Positions 1 through 8,399 of a stretch of 17,931 bases of DNA are shown here, piece after piece. Position 1 is the stretch's first letter, and each line of letters opens with the position of its first letter. Where the stretch lies: contig DATHHS010000011.1 of NCBI GenBank assembly GCA_035317085.1, positions 1 through 17,931 on the forward strand, given 5' to 3'. The notes beneath the pieces are model-generated. The model was given only the letters and a program-made list of their open reading frames with translations, was not told the DNA's origin and did no database searches. This DNA is from VBDM01 sp035317085 (GTDB lineage Bacteria > Pseudomonadota > Gammaproteobacteria > Burkholderiales > SG8-39). The position numbers and the translations under genes are program-made.

Positions 1-3000
1 GTAGTTGCTGCCACCGCTGTCGGTGATCGTGTCGTTGCCCTCGCCCCCGTAAATCGTGTCGTTGCCCGATTGCGCAACGATCGTGTCGTCACCCCCCAAC
101 CCCCGGTAGGTCATGCCTGCATTCGCAAACCCCGTCAGCACATCGTTGCCTTCCGTGCCCGTCTGGATCATCGCGTTGATGTCCGAGATACCCAGCGTCG
201 TCCCATCGGCAAACTGGAAGTGCTCGATCCAATGAGTTGTCCCCAGCGCCCAGTTCTGGATCGTGATCTGGTCTGCCGCCGCCGGATTCGCAGGATCGTT
301 GATCGTCAGCACCAGGTCGTTGCCCGAGAGCTGCACTCCGATGTCCGAGGCACCGATCCCCGCCCCAAAGCGTAGCGTGTCAGATGCCCCAAGATCCCCC
401 GTGGCCTGATACGAACCACCCCACCACCAAGCGAGGTAATTCCCGACGCTGTTGTCCTGGATCGTGTCCTGGCCGTCGCCCCGGTTGAACACGTACGTGT
501 CCGACTCCGCACCACCGAGCAGCGTGTCGTTCCCCACGCCACCTACCAGGGTGATCACATCATTCTGCAGCCAATTGGTTTGAAAGAGCATCTGCGGGTC
601 CGCCTGGATCAGATCGTTCCCGGCTCCGCCTTGCAGCACCAGAGTGCTGCCGCCAACATCGTACATACCGGTATTAGCCGCACCGCCGACGGTGATCGTA
701 TCGTCACCGTCCCCCGCATCGACCGTCCCGCTCGTGCCGCCCCTTACGGAGATGCTGTCCGCTCCCGCGCCTCCATAGATCGCAGCGCTATTGCCGTCGC
801 CATCCAGGACAACGGTGTCGTTGCCCTCCCCACCGTAGATCGTCTGGCTCGCCCAATCACCGCTCACCCTGATCGCATCAGCTCCGGCCCCGCCGTCTAC
901 GTAGTTGCTGCCACCGCTGTCGGTGATCGTGTCGTTGCCCTCGCCCCCGTAAATCGTGTCGTTGCCCAACTGCGCACTGATCGTGTCATCACCCCCCAAC
1001 CCCCGGTAGGTCATTCCTGCATTCGCAAACCCCGTGAGTACGTCGTTGCCCTCTGTGCCCGTCTGGATCATCGCGTTGATGTCCGAGATACCCAGCGTCG
1101 TCCCATCGGCAAACTGGAAATGCTCGATCCAATGGGTTGCCCCTAGCGCCCAGTTCTGGATCGTGATCTGGTCTGCCGCCGCCGGATTCGCAGGATCGTT
1201 GATCGTCAGCACCAGATCGTTGCCCGAGAGCCGCACTCCGATGTCCGAAGCACTGATCCCCGCCCCAAAGCGCAACGTGTCAGGAGCCCCAAGATCGTCC
1301 GTGACCTGGTTCAACACCCCCCAACTCCAACTCTGGTAATTCCCGACGCTGTTATCCTGGATCGTATCCTGGCCATCGCCCCGGTTGAACACGTAAGTGT
1401 CCGACTCCGCCCCACCCAGCAGCGTGTCGTTCCCTGCGCCGCCCTCCAGGGTGATCAGGTCGGTCTGCGCCTCCCAAATGATTTGATAGACCGCCTGAGG
1501 GTCCACCTGGATCAGGTCATTCCCGGCACCGCCTTGCAGCACCAGAGTGCTGCCCCCATCATCAATCACACCAGGACTGGCCACACCTCCGATTGTGATC
1601 GTATCGTCACCGTCCCCAGCGTCGATCATCCCGCGAGTGCCACCCCTTACGGCGATGCTGTCAGCCCCCGCTCCGCCATAGATCGTGGCGCTATTACCGT
1701 CGCCACCCAGGACAACGGTGTCGTTGCCCGCCCCGCCGTAGATCGTTTGGCTCGCCAAATCACCGCTCATCCTGATCGTATCATCGCCGGCCCCGCCGTC
1801 TACGTAGTTGCTGCCTCCACTGTCAGTGATCGTATCGTTGCCCTCCCCACCGTAGATCGTGTCGTTGCCCGACTGCGCACTGACCGCGTCATCACCCCCC
1901 AGTCCACGGTAGTTCATTCCTACGTTCGCAAACCCCGTCAGCACGTCGTTGCCCTCTGTGCCCGTCTGGAGCAGCGTGTTGATGTCCGTGACGCTCAGGT
2001 TCGTCCCATCGGCAAACTGCAAGTTCTCAATCCAGTTAACGCTCCCCAAGGCCCAGTTCTGGATCGTGATCTGGTCCGCCGCCGCCGGATTCGCAGGATC
2101 GTCGATTGTCAGCACCAGATCGTTACCCGAGAGCTGCACACCGAGGTCCGAGGCACCGATCCCCGCACCAAAGCGCAACGTGTCCGGCATATTGAAGTAC
2201 GAGTCGGCGTAGGTCAGCAGAACACCCATCGCCCAAGATTGGTAATACTCAATACTGTTGTCTTGGATCGCGTCCTGCCCATCGCCCCGGTTGAACACAT
2301 AGGTGTCCGACTCCGCTCCACCTATCAGCGTGTCGTTGCCCGTCCCACCTGTCAGCGTCGTCGTGTAGGAAGTCACCGACCCGTAGCTCGAGAAGACCGT
2401 CTGATCCGTCCGGATCACATCATTTCCCGCCCCACCAGTGAGAACGTCGTTGCCCTCCCCGATCACCGTGATCGCATCATTGCCATCCTCACCCAGAATC
2501 GTGTTGTTGCCCGCCCCGATCACCGTGATCGCATCATTGCCATCCCCACCCAGAATCGTGTTGTTGCCCGAATGCACCGAGATCGTGTCATCGCCCACGC
2601 CCCCGTCAATGGAGTTGCTGCCCCCACTGTCGGTGATCGTATCGTTGCCGTCACCCCCGTAGATCGTGTCGTTGCCCGACTGCGCACTGACCGTGTCATC
2701 GCCTCCCAAACCCTGGTAGGTCAGTCCCAGCCCCAGGAATCCCGCGAGTACATCATTGCCTTCGGTGCCGGTCTCGATCATCTGGTTGAGATCCGCGCTA
2801 CTCAGTGTCGTCCCGTCGGCAAACTGCAAGTTCTCAATCCAGTTAACGCTCCCCAGTGCCCAGTTTTGGATCGTGATCCGGTCCGCCGCCGCCGGATTCA
2901 CAGGATTGTTGATTGTCAGCACCAGATCGTTACCCGAGAGCCGCACACCGAGGTCCGACGCACTGATCCCCGCACCAAACTGCAAGGCGTCAGACTGGCC

Positions 3001-3160
3001 CAGCTCTGCCTGGAATGTCTGCAGCACGTTATATGCCCACCCCTGGTAAGTTCCGATACTGTTGTCCTGGATCGTGTCCTGACCGTCGCCCCGGTTGAAC
3101 ACATAGGTGTCCGACTCCGCTCCTCCCATCAGTGTGTCATTGCCCAAACCGGAGACAAGA
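1..3160 (-). repeat. ~900-bp repeat units of the RTX domain
   Basis: The sequence beginning at base 1 recurs at 901, about 1804 and about 2611, so the spacing is 900, 903 and about 807 bases. Each unit encodes about 300 residues: a SDTYVFNRGDGQD block, a DTLRFGAGI block, a TEGNDVLTGF block and then a run of GGxGxD nonapeptides. Units 1 and 2 are very similar: hand alignment of 1-360 with 901-1260 shows about 19 mismatches, so about 95% identity. Later units are more diverged and the third is shorter. The array continues past the left window edge. Confidence 0.88.
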
Positions 3161-5934
3161 GTGCCGCTGTAGAGATTGATGTCAAACCAAGCTGGATAAA
3201 GCGTGTCCCGCCCCACTTCGATGACGTCATTGCCGAATCCGGCAAATATTTTCTGGACTGGATTTCCCACACCGAATATCACTTCATCGCCGATCGACCC
3301 ATGAATCTCCGACGGAGTGGTCAGCAAGGATGTCGTCTGCAGCCCTCTGATTGTCCGCTGAAATTCACTCACGTCCTCGATTGCCTTCGCAGGATCGGTC
3401 GCATATTCACCGCCCAGCCGGGCATAGACCGCGGTGAGATCCCCTCTCAGGGAGTGGGTGGTCGAGTCCCAGCTATAGGTAATGGAATCGTAGATGCCCT
3501 TAAGATGCGTCTCGGCCATCAATTGCGCGTACGTCAATTCGAAAAGGTGTTCATACGACCCTATAAGCGGACCGAGTGCGTTGAGGCTATTTACAATCGA
3601 TGAGCCGTCATACCCAATGAATTGCTCGCCGAAGAACTTCTCCATGACGCCGAGCTTTTGAGCATCGAACCAACCTCGACTGTCGGGATCGATCGCATCG
3701 ACTCCCGTCCATCTGAACAGGAGTTCTTGCAGGGTAGCGTTACGTGATTGAATGTCAGTCTCGTTTGCAAAGCTTTGCACCAGACCTTCCAGTTGGCCGC
3801 TCGCATCTCGAACCATAGCCTGATGCAGGTCGTACACCGTGCCGGCCCCCTTGATATCGGGAAGCGTCGCGATTGCGGTCGTGATCGGAAGAACTTGATC
3901 CTGGATCGTATTCAATGTATCCGTCTTGAACCACACATCTTCCGCCGCGCCGATTGAGCCGTCTGACCGCGTAAAAGTGCCTATCTCGCGGTGCTGATTT
4001 CCGTTCGGATCCACGGATGAGGATTCGGTGTATGCGATATCGATCGACCGGACGCCGGCGTCTGAGAAGCTGAAAAGTTCGTCCGGCGAACTAACGCCGT
4101 CGCCGTTCAGGTCTTCCCAAATTTTCAAATCGCCGAAGTTGGCATCGTTGGCGTCGATAACTCCATTACCGTTGCTATCGAGCTCTGCCAGGGCCTGGAA
4201 TCCGTTGGCTGCCTTGGTACCGTCCGTTAGAAGTGTCTCGTTGCCAAATAACTCCGCGCCGTTATCAATGGTCCCGTTTCCATTGCGATCCCTTACCAGG
4301 AGGCCGTCACTCGGACTGACCCAGCCCGTCGCTTGGGCAAATCCCGTGTTGCTGAAATCGAAGTAAGTACCGTCGGCGATCGAACTTGCATCAACGCCAT
4401 TGCCATCCAGATCCAAAATAATTGGACTGCTTGGCAGTGCATGCATTGCCCCTTGAAAGCCGAGTTTGGCCTGCCTTAGCAAGTCAAGAGTTCCGCCCAA
4501 GATAGGAAAGCCCCCACTACTATCGTCCCCACCGAAGGCTTTCTCCAGACCTTTGAGCGAATCACCAAGGAAATCTTTTAATACATCCAGACCCGAGGCT
4601 GCCGCACGTTGTCCTTCGGCCGTGATCCGGTTACCAATCTCAGATGCTTCCGTCTGAGTTGCCCCGAAGAGGTCGGCAACTTTCTCAGATTCATCTGCGA
4701 CCCAGTTAACAGTATCGTTATAGAACCGTTTTAGATCGCCAATTCGATCGGCCGTAAAATCGACGGCCGAATCGTATTGGTTGACCATTGCTTCTATTCC
4801 ATTTGAAGCCACTTCCACCGTGTCGAGATATGCCTTCGTTGCGTCTTGCCGTACGGTGTCCGCGGCGTCGGCCGTCGCTTCGATTCCAGCGGAGGCGATA
4901 TCTACTAGGCTTTCGTACCCCCTCTCGATTCCTTCAATTGCTTCAATGGTAAGTTCCTGTCCAGCGGAACGGGCGGCTTCCAATCCATGTGCCGCTGCGC
5001 CGAGAAAAGCGGCCTCCATCGCGTACACATCGGTGAGCGCGCCGAGCGGCGTGGCCCTCGCAAAGTCAATCGCCGCAACCCAGTCCACCATCGATAGCTG
5101 CCCCGGAAAAAACGCATCGGCAAGCTGGGCGACTTGGTCCGCAGGCGCATGATTCAAAGCGTATAGCAGTCCCGCTGCAGCTCGGACCGCGGCTTCCGCT
5201 TCACTGTTGGGATTCGGGTTCCCGAAAACGAGATTGCTGAAAAAAGCGGCCATCTCTTGAGCATCGTCTATATGCATGTAGTCGAGTGGGGTGACAGGCT
5301 GCCCAGTCAAGACAAGATTGCTGTCGCGCAAGAAGTTGTCCAGCGAATGCGCCGCCAGAGCATTGGGGGACCCGAAATCCAGCAAATAGGTCTCGTCGGT
5401 GACATGCTCGCTCATTAGGGTGACCACGTCGCGGTTGTCGGCAAAGTGAGCGCTGTCAATTCCGGCCAGTCGACTTGGGTCAAAAGGCTGATCTCTTCTT
5501 TGTGACAGGCCTTCAACGCCTCCGAGCCCGTCGAAGGTGACCAACTCAATTGGAGTCCCTTGATTGGCTTCTCGAAAGTCGTAGGCTGCGTATTCCGCCA
5601 ACGCGCCGCCGAGGCTGTGACCTGTGAAAAGTACGCTGCTTACATCCCCGTCACGAACAGCCCCCTGTAGATCCTGGAGGAGCCTATGAGCTTCAGCTGA
5701 ATCCCATTGCGTCGTGCCCAGGTGCAAATCGGCAAGCGCATCCGTCCCCGACAGTTGTGTACCCGTAAAGGCAACAACGTACTCTCCGGTTTCCGGGTCC
5801 CTTGAAACAATCGCATGAAATCCGGTTTGAGGATCGTCGTACTCTTGTACCAAGTCATGCCCAGCCGGAACCCCGTGCGAACGGGCTCCGTCGCTTCCCT
5901 GAAGAGCCGTTTGCGCGGTATTTTCGGAAATCAT
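1..5934 (-). CDS. Large RTX protein with N-terminal class-3 lipase-like domain (C-terminus beyond window)
   Basis: The frame is open from an ATG at 5934 to base 1, giving 1,978 residues with no stop. Residues about 30-215 resemble a class 3 (alpha/beta hydrolase) lipase, with the nucleophile motif GHSLGG (Ser107); Asp134 or another acidic residue and His196 are candidate triad members. Residues about 220-490 are Ala-rich and probably helical. Residues about 500-640 contain DxDGNGxD-type EF-hand-like loops (LDLDGNGVD, DRNGNGTID, DSNGNGVID), as often seen in front of RTX tracts. From about 885 onward come GGxGxDxLx calcium-binding nonapeptides, interleaved with a recurring module beginning SDTYVFNRGDGQD. 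I infer a secreted or surface lipase/esterase exported by type I secretion and folding on external calcium; the export signal should lie at the missing C-terminus. The strong ribosome site (AGGAGAAT) overlaps the stop codon of the upstream gene, so the two are coupled. The substrate is unknown. Confidence 0.9.
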   Translation of the reverse strand, partial: MISENTAQTALQGSDGARSHGVPAGHDLVQEYDDPQTGFHAIVSRDPETGEYVVAFTGTQLSGTDALADLHLGTTQWDSAEAHRLLQDLQGAVRDGDVSSVLFTGHSLGGALAEYAAYDFREANQGTPIELVTFDGLGGVEGLSQRRDQPFDPSRLAGIDSAHFADNRDVVTLMSEHVTDETYLLDFGSPNALAAHSLDNFLRDSNLVLTGQPVTPLDYMHIDDAQEMAAFFSNLVFGNPNPNSEAEAAVRAAAGLLYALNHAPADQVAQLADAFFPGQLSMVDWVAAIDFARATPLGALTDVYAMEAAFLGAAAHGLEAARSAGQELTIEAIEGIERGYESLVDIASAGIEATADAADTVRQDATKAYLDTVEVASNGIEAMVNQYDSAVDFTADRIGDLKRFYNDTVNWVADESEKVADLFGATQTEASEIGNRITAEGQRAAASGLDVLKDFLGDSLKGLEKAFGGDDSSGGFPILGGTLDLLRQAKLGFQGAMHALPSSPIILDLDGNGVDASSIADGTYFDFSNTGFAQATGWVSPSDGLLVRDRNGNGTIDNGAELFGNETLLTDGTKAANGFQALAELDSNGNGVIDANDANFGDLKIWEDLNGDGVSSPDELFSFSDAGVRSIDIAYTESSSVDPNGNQHREIGTFTRSDGSIGAAEDVWFKTDTLNTIQDQVLPITTAIATLPDIKGAGTVYDLHQAMVRDASGQLEGLVQSFANETDIQSRNATLQELLFRWTGVDAIDPDSRGWFDAQKLGVMEKFFGEQFIGYDGSSIVNSLNALGPLIGSYEHLFELTYAQLMAETHLKGIYDSITYSWDSTTHSLRGDLTAVYARLGGEYATDPAKAIEDVSEFQRTIRGLQTTSLLTTPSEIHGSIGDEVIFGVGNPVQKIFAGFGNDVIEVGRDTLYPAWFDINLYSGTLVSGLGNDTLMGGAESDTYVFNRGDGQDTIQDNSIGTYQGWAYNVLQTFQAELGQSDALQFGAGISASDLGVRLSGNDLVLTINNPVNPAAADRITIQNWALGSVNWIENLQFADGTTLSSADLNQMIETGTEGNDVLAGFLGLGLTYQGLGGDDTVSAQSGNDTIYGGDGNDTITDSGGSNSIDGGVGDDTISVHSGNNTILGGDGNDAITVIGAGNNTILGEDGNDAITVIGEGNDVLTGGAGNDVIRTDQTVFSSYGSVTSYTTTLTGGTGNDTLIGGAESDTYVFNRGDGQDAIQDNSIEYYQSWAMGVLLTYADSYFNMPDTLRFGAGIGASDLGVQLSGNDLVLTIDDPANPAAADQITIQNWALGSVNWIENLQFADGTNLSVTDINTLLQTGTEGNDVLTGFANVGMNYRGLGGDDAVSAQSGNDTIYGGEGNDTITDSGGSNYVDGGAGDDTIRMSGDLASQTIYGGAGNDTVVLGGDGNSATIYGGAGADSIAVRGGTRGMIDAGDGDDTITIGGVASPGVIDDGGSTLVLQGGAGNDLIQVDPQAVYQIIWEAQTDLITLEGGAGNDTLLGGAESDTYVFNRGDGQDTIQDNSVGNYQSWSWGVLNQVTDDLGAPDTLRFGAGISASDIGVRLSGNDLVLTINDPANPAAADQITIQNWALGATHWIEHFQFADGTTLGISDINAMIQTGTEGNDVLTGFANAGMTYRGLGGDDTISAQLGNDTIYGGEGNDTITDSGGSNYVDGGAGADAIRVSGDWASQTIYGGEGNDTVVLDGDGNSAAIYGGAGADSISVRGGTSGTVDAGDGDDTITVGGAANTGMYDVGGSTLVLQGGAGNDLIQADPQMLFQTNWLQNDVITLVGGVGNDTLLGGAESDTYVFNRGDGQDTIQDNSVGNYLAWWWGGSYQATGDLGASDTLRFGAGIGASDIGVQLSGNDLVLTINDPANPAAADQITIQNWALGTTHWIEHFQFADGTTLGISDINAMIQTGTEGNDVLTGFANAGMTYRGLGGDDTIVAQSGNDTIYGGEGNDTITDSGGSNY
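2461..2574 (-). repeat. 57-bp tandem duplication inside the RTX tract
   Basis: Two adjacent 57-base units (2461-2517 and 2518-2574) are identical except for one internal base and the last few bases. Each adds 19 residues containing the motifs GNDAITVIG and GNNTILG, about two calcium-binding turns. The repeat is in frame and looks like a recent expansion. Confidence 0.85.
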
Positions 5935-5947
5935 GTTTTTATTCTCC

Positions 5948-7045
5948 TTAGCAAATCTCGACGACTTTGAGCGTTCTTTTGTTCTGTGGACCCCGCACAT
6001 ACGATTTCTGGTCGGGAGCGTGTGAGAAGGCGATCCCGCAGCCATCCGGCGAAATCGCTAGCTCGACCACATACCCACTGATGACCAGCTTTCTCTCACC
6101 GTTTGGCGCGAGCAGATACACACCATCCGTTGCGCCAGCGCCAAAGATTCTATAGGCGATCCCAGCTTTCGTCGGATATGGTCCGAGAATATCGTTGGGA
6201 AATTCGACTTTTTCCGTATGGCCATCCGGCCATACCCAATAGGCTACGCGCAACTTGTTCTTGGGCCAGGTCGTGCTTGAATAGCCCTTTGCAGGGTCAT
6301 AGTAAGCAAGTTCGAAGAAGTACGCGCCGCGAAATTGATAGTACTTGGGCGCATGAGATTCGCGTCTTCCGAATGGAAGTCGTATCTCTTCCTTCGCCTC
6401 TCCAGGGAAGAGCATCACTGGTGTGTTCTTCATTGATTCCTTCCCGAGCCTCGGTCCCATGTAGAGGTATCCGTGGCCGGGAAGAAGCGGTAGGACGCTG
6501 CGATTCTGCGATCGGTCCGGTTCGCGGGTGATATCACACCCTATTGCGTCTAAGACTTTCGCCTGAACCATAGCTTCATGGCCTAGCTCTCCCTGGTAAA
6601 ACGTCCGGGTCTTGGCTTGCTTGTCCCAAACGACGTACAGTACCTGGCCTGGGCGATAACAAATCATATCGACTCCGCGTTGAATCAGGACTCGGGACTT
6701 TCCGATCTCCCACGAAAACAGCGTCAACTGAGGTTCACGAGTCCAGTCTCGTGTGACGTTTTCGTCGCCGATGTAGAGCACTCTTTTGTTGTCCAGCCAA
6801 TAGATCTTTGGATTGCCTCCCGATAGAAGCCAACTCTGCGAATCGACAATCCGAAAAGCCGCGTGCGACGCTTGCGAGAGACCGAAGAGCAATGCGATTG
6901 CAATATTTGCAGCAACGCAACGAATCGTTTTTCTCAGTTTTTTTCCTTCTGATGAACGAAAAAGACGCACATGACTCGGACCAGCAAGCTCTGCAAACAC
7001 CATCGTCCCACGGAGCGCGCTATATGCGGTATTTTCCGAAATCAT
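5948..7045 (-). CDS. Secreted protein of unknown function preceding the RTX lipase
   Basis: I do not recognise this protein. From the ATG at 7045 it has 365 residues. A clear Sec signal peptide sits inside, not at the N-terminus: basic RKTIRC, then a hydrophobic run VAANIAIALLFGL ending in SQASHA before AFRIV (cleavage near residue 63). The mature part of about 300 residues is rich in short beta-like segments with recurring aromatic and Gly-Asp motifs (YWLDNKRVLYIG, ISPDGCGIAF), so a beta-propeller-like fold is possible but unproven. Four or more cysteines (contexts MICYR, IGCDI, DGCGI, EIC at the end) would fit a periplasmic or exported location. The first 13 residues resemble the start of the downstream RTX protein. 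An alternative CTG start at 6937, six bases after AAGGA, would place the signal peptide exactly at the N-terminus. Its stop codon lies inside the RTX ribosome site, so it may assist or control that lipase. Confidence 0.75.
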   Translation of the reverse strand: MISENTAYSALRGTMVFAELAGPSHVRLFRSSEGKKLRKTIRCVAANIAIALLFGLSQASHAAFRIVDSQSWLLSGGNPKIYWLDNKRVLYIGDENVTRDWTREPQLTLFSWEIGKSRVLIQRGVDMICYRPGQVLYVVWDKQAKTRTFYQGELGHEAMVQAKVLDAIGCDITREPDRSQNRSVLPLLPGHGYLYMGPRLGKESMKNTPVMLFPGEAKEEIRLPFGRRESHAPKYYQFRGAYFFELAYYDPAKGYSSTTWPKNKLRVAYWVWPDGHTEKVEFPNDILGPYPTKAGIAYRIFGAGATDGVYLLAPNGERKLVISGYVVELAISPDGCGIAFSHAPDQKSYVRGPQNKRTLKVVEIC

Positions 7046-7086
7046 TTTTCATTCTCCTCAACGCCCACCTATTTTCACCGCCGTTG

Positions 7087-7131
7087 AGCGAGTCGGGGCC
7101 GGTTATTGCTGTTCTGCCGACCCGCCTCGCT
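7087..7131 (-). other. Imperfect inverted repeat between glycosyltransferase and secreted-protein genes
   Basis: Arms at 7087-7102 and 7117-7131 pair through AGCGAG/CTCGCT and CGGG/CCCG with a few mismatches around a 14-base loop. On the minus-strand transcript no U-run follows, so it does not look like a complete intrinsic terminator. It could be an mRNA processing or partial attenuation element in the 106-base gap. The gap otherwise holds only the ribosome site (AGGAGAAT) of the next gene. Confidence 0.35.
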
Positions 7132-7151
7132 CTACAACCGATCATTTGACC

Positions 7152-8399
7152 TCATCGGGCAAAGGCTTGATATGGCACGTTCGTGCTATGTTCCATACCC
7201 TCGGAAGGGGTGGTTCTGAAAGTACTCTGTAATGCGTCGACCCGATTTCGGACGCCAAGCTTGCAGTAGATGTTGCGCATCTGGTTCTTGACCGTGTGCT
7301 CGCTGCGGCCGAGGATCTTCGCCACTTCCCACGCGCTCTTCCCCTGTCGGAGCCACTCCATCACTTCCCCTTCCTTGGCTGTCAGCTGGATGCCCGGGGC
7401 CGGAAGGGGGAAGCCAGGCCTCGCGACCTTCAGCGATGCTTGCCCGGGTCCACCGTGCGTCAACCCATAGATGAGGCGTAGCTGTCGTGGCAGGCACACT
7501 GTCGCACGGTCGTATTTCTCGACGATGGTCTGCCGCGCGCTCGCCCGCAAGGCTTCCATGCGCTGCGGGTCGGCGAGCACGGATTCGACCTTTTCGGCGA
7601 TCGCTTCGGTGTCGAAGAAATCCGCGAGCAGTCCATTCTCTCCGTCGCGAATCACTTCCTTCACGGGAGGCGTATCCGAGCCGACCACGACGCACCCCGC
7701 CGCGATCGCTTCCAGCATCGACCACGAGAGCACGAAGGGATAGGTCAGGTAGACGTGCGCTGAGGAGACCTGCAGTACCTTGAGGTAGCGATCGTATGGA
7801 ACGCGCCCTAGGAAATGCACGCGGGAGAGATCGAGCATGCTCCCGACTTCCGCGAGCATCACTTGGCGCCAGGTGCGGCCGTTGGCCGGCGCGCGGCCGT
7901 AGCTCACGTCGTCGCCGCCGACGATGACGACATGTGCCCCGGGCCGGCGCCTCTGGATTTCGGGCAAGGCGCGCATGAAGACGTGGAAGCCGCGATAAGG
8001 CTCCAGGTTGCGCGCGACGTAGGTAACGATCTCGTCTTCCCGGGTGAGCGTGCGTCCGTCGGGCAGGATGAGCTTCGCATCCCGGTCCGGCTTGACGCGC
8101 CCGGTGTCGATGCCTTCGTGCGCCACCGAAATCATGTCGCGATAGCGCGGCGGGTAGGTCGAGTGCTGCCACTCGGTCGCCGTGTGCCCGAGATCGGCCG
8201 CATCCAGGCCCATGAGGTTGACCGCATTCAGGGTGCGCAGGCGAAGGCGCGCGTTCAACGAGTCCGGGAATTCCGGATCGAAGCTGACGTCCCTGCCACT
8301 GGCGCCGTAATAGAACTCGAAACAGGCGAGGAGCGGTGCGTCCGGAAACACATCCTTCAGGTACAAGGTCTCGCCCCAGGCGTTGTGCCCGAGGATCAT
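7152..8399 (-). CDS. GT4-like glycosyltransferase, C-terminal part, fused to LuxR-type HTH domain
   Basis: This 415-residue frame begins with an ATG overlapping the stop of the preceding fragment (ATGA). It starts mid-domain, with GHNAWGE and the block FEFYYGASGRDVSFDPEFP, both hallmarks of a GT4 glycosyltransferase subfamily. The C-terminal Rossmann half follows: VTYVARNLEPYRG at about 126-137, VVIVGGDD at about 157-164, and the nucleotide-sugar site PFVLSWSMLEAIAAG at about 221-235, where only the second Glu of the usual E-x7-E pair is present. Residues about 338-392 form a LuxR/FixJ-type helix-turn-helix (LTAKEGEVMEWL, GKSAWEVAKILGRSEHTVK, KLGVRNRVDA). The GKSxWE form recalls quorum-sensing LuxR proteins. 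It is therefore a sugar-transferase and DNA-binding fusion, likely cytoplasmic. Sugar donor and acceptor are unknown; the RTX protein, a surface glycan or a lipid are options. Confidence 0.88.
   Translation of the reverse strand: MILGHNAWGETLYLKDVFPDAPLLACFEFYYGASGRDVSFDPEFPDSLNARLRLRTLNAVNLMGLDAADLGHTATEWQHSTYPPRYRDMISVAHEGIDTGRVKPDRDAKLILPDGRTLTREDEIVTYVARNLEPYRGFHVFMRALPEIQRRRPGAHVVIVGGDDVSYGRAPANGRTWRQVMLAEVGSMLDLSRVHFLGRVPYDRYLKVLQVSSAHVYLTYPFVLSWSMLEAIAAGCVVVGSDTPPVKEVIRDGENGLLADFFDTEAIAEKVESVLADPQRMEALRASARQTIVEKYDRATVCLPRQLRLIYGLTHGGPGQASLKVARPGFPLPAPGIQLTAKEGEVMEWLRQGKSAWEVAKILGRSEHTVKNQMRNIYCKLGVRNRVDALQSTFRTTPSEGMEHSTNVPYQAFAR

Noticed and set aside
1..3160. Regular short repeats suggestive of a CRISPR array
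   Set aside because: The periodicity is the 27-base nonapeptide pattern and the ~900-bp modules of a coding RTX tract. Spacers are not unique, and there is no palindromic direct repeat or cas gene.
1483..3603. 706-codon open frame on the plus strand (also 580-1146)
   Set aside because: It is antisense to the RTX repeats; the biased Gly/Asp codons keep the complementary frame open. The protein is a repetitive RIVALP/VDRVVAR-type sequence with no recognisable domain, whereas the minus frame is a clear RTX protein.
7186..8172. 328-codon minus-strand frame overlapping the glycosyltransferase
   Set aside because: It is a different frame of the same strand with Arg/Ala-rich content. The glycosyltransferase and LuxR motifs are in the other frame.
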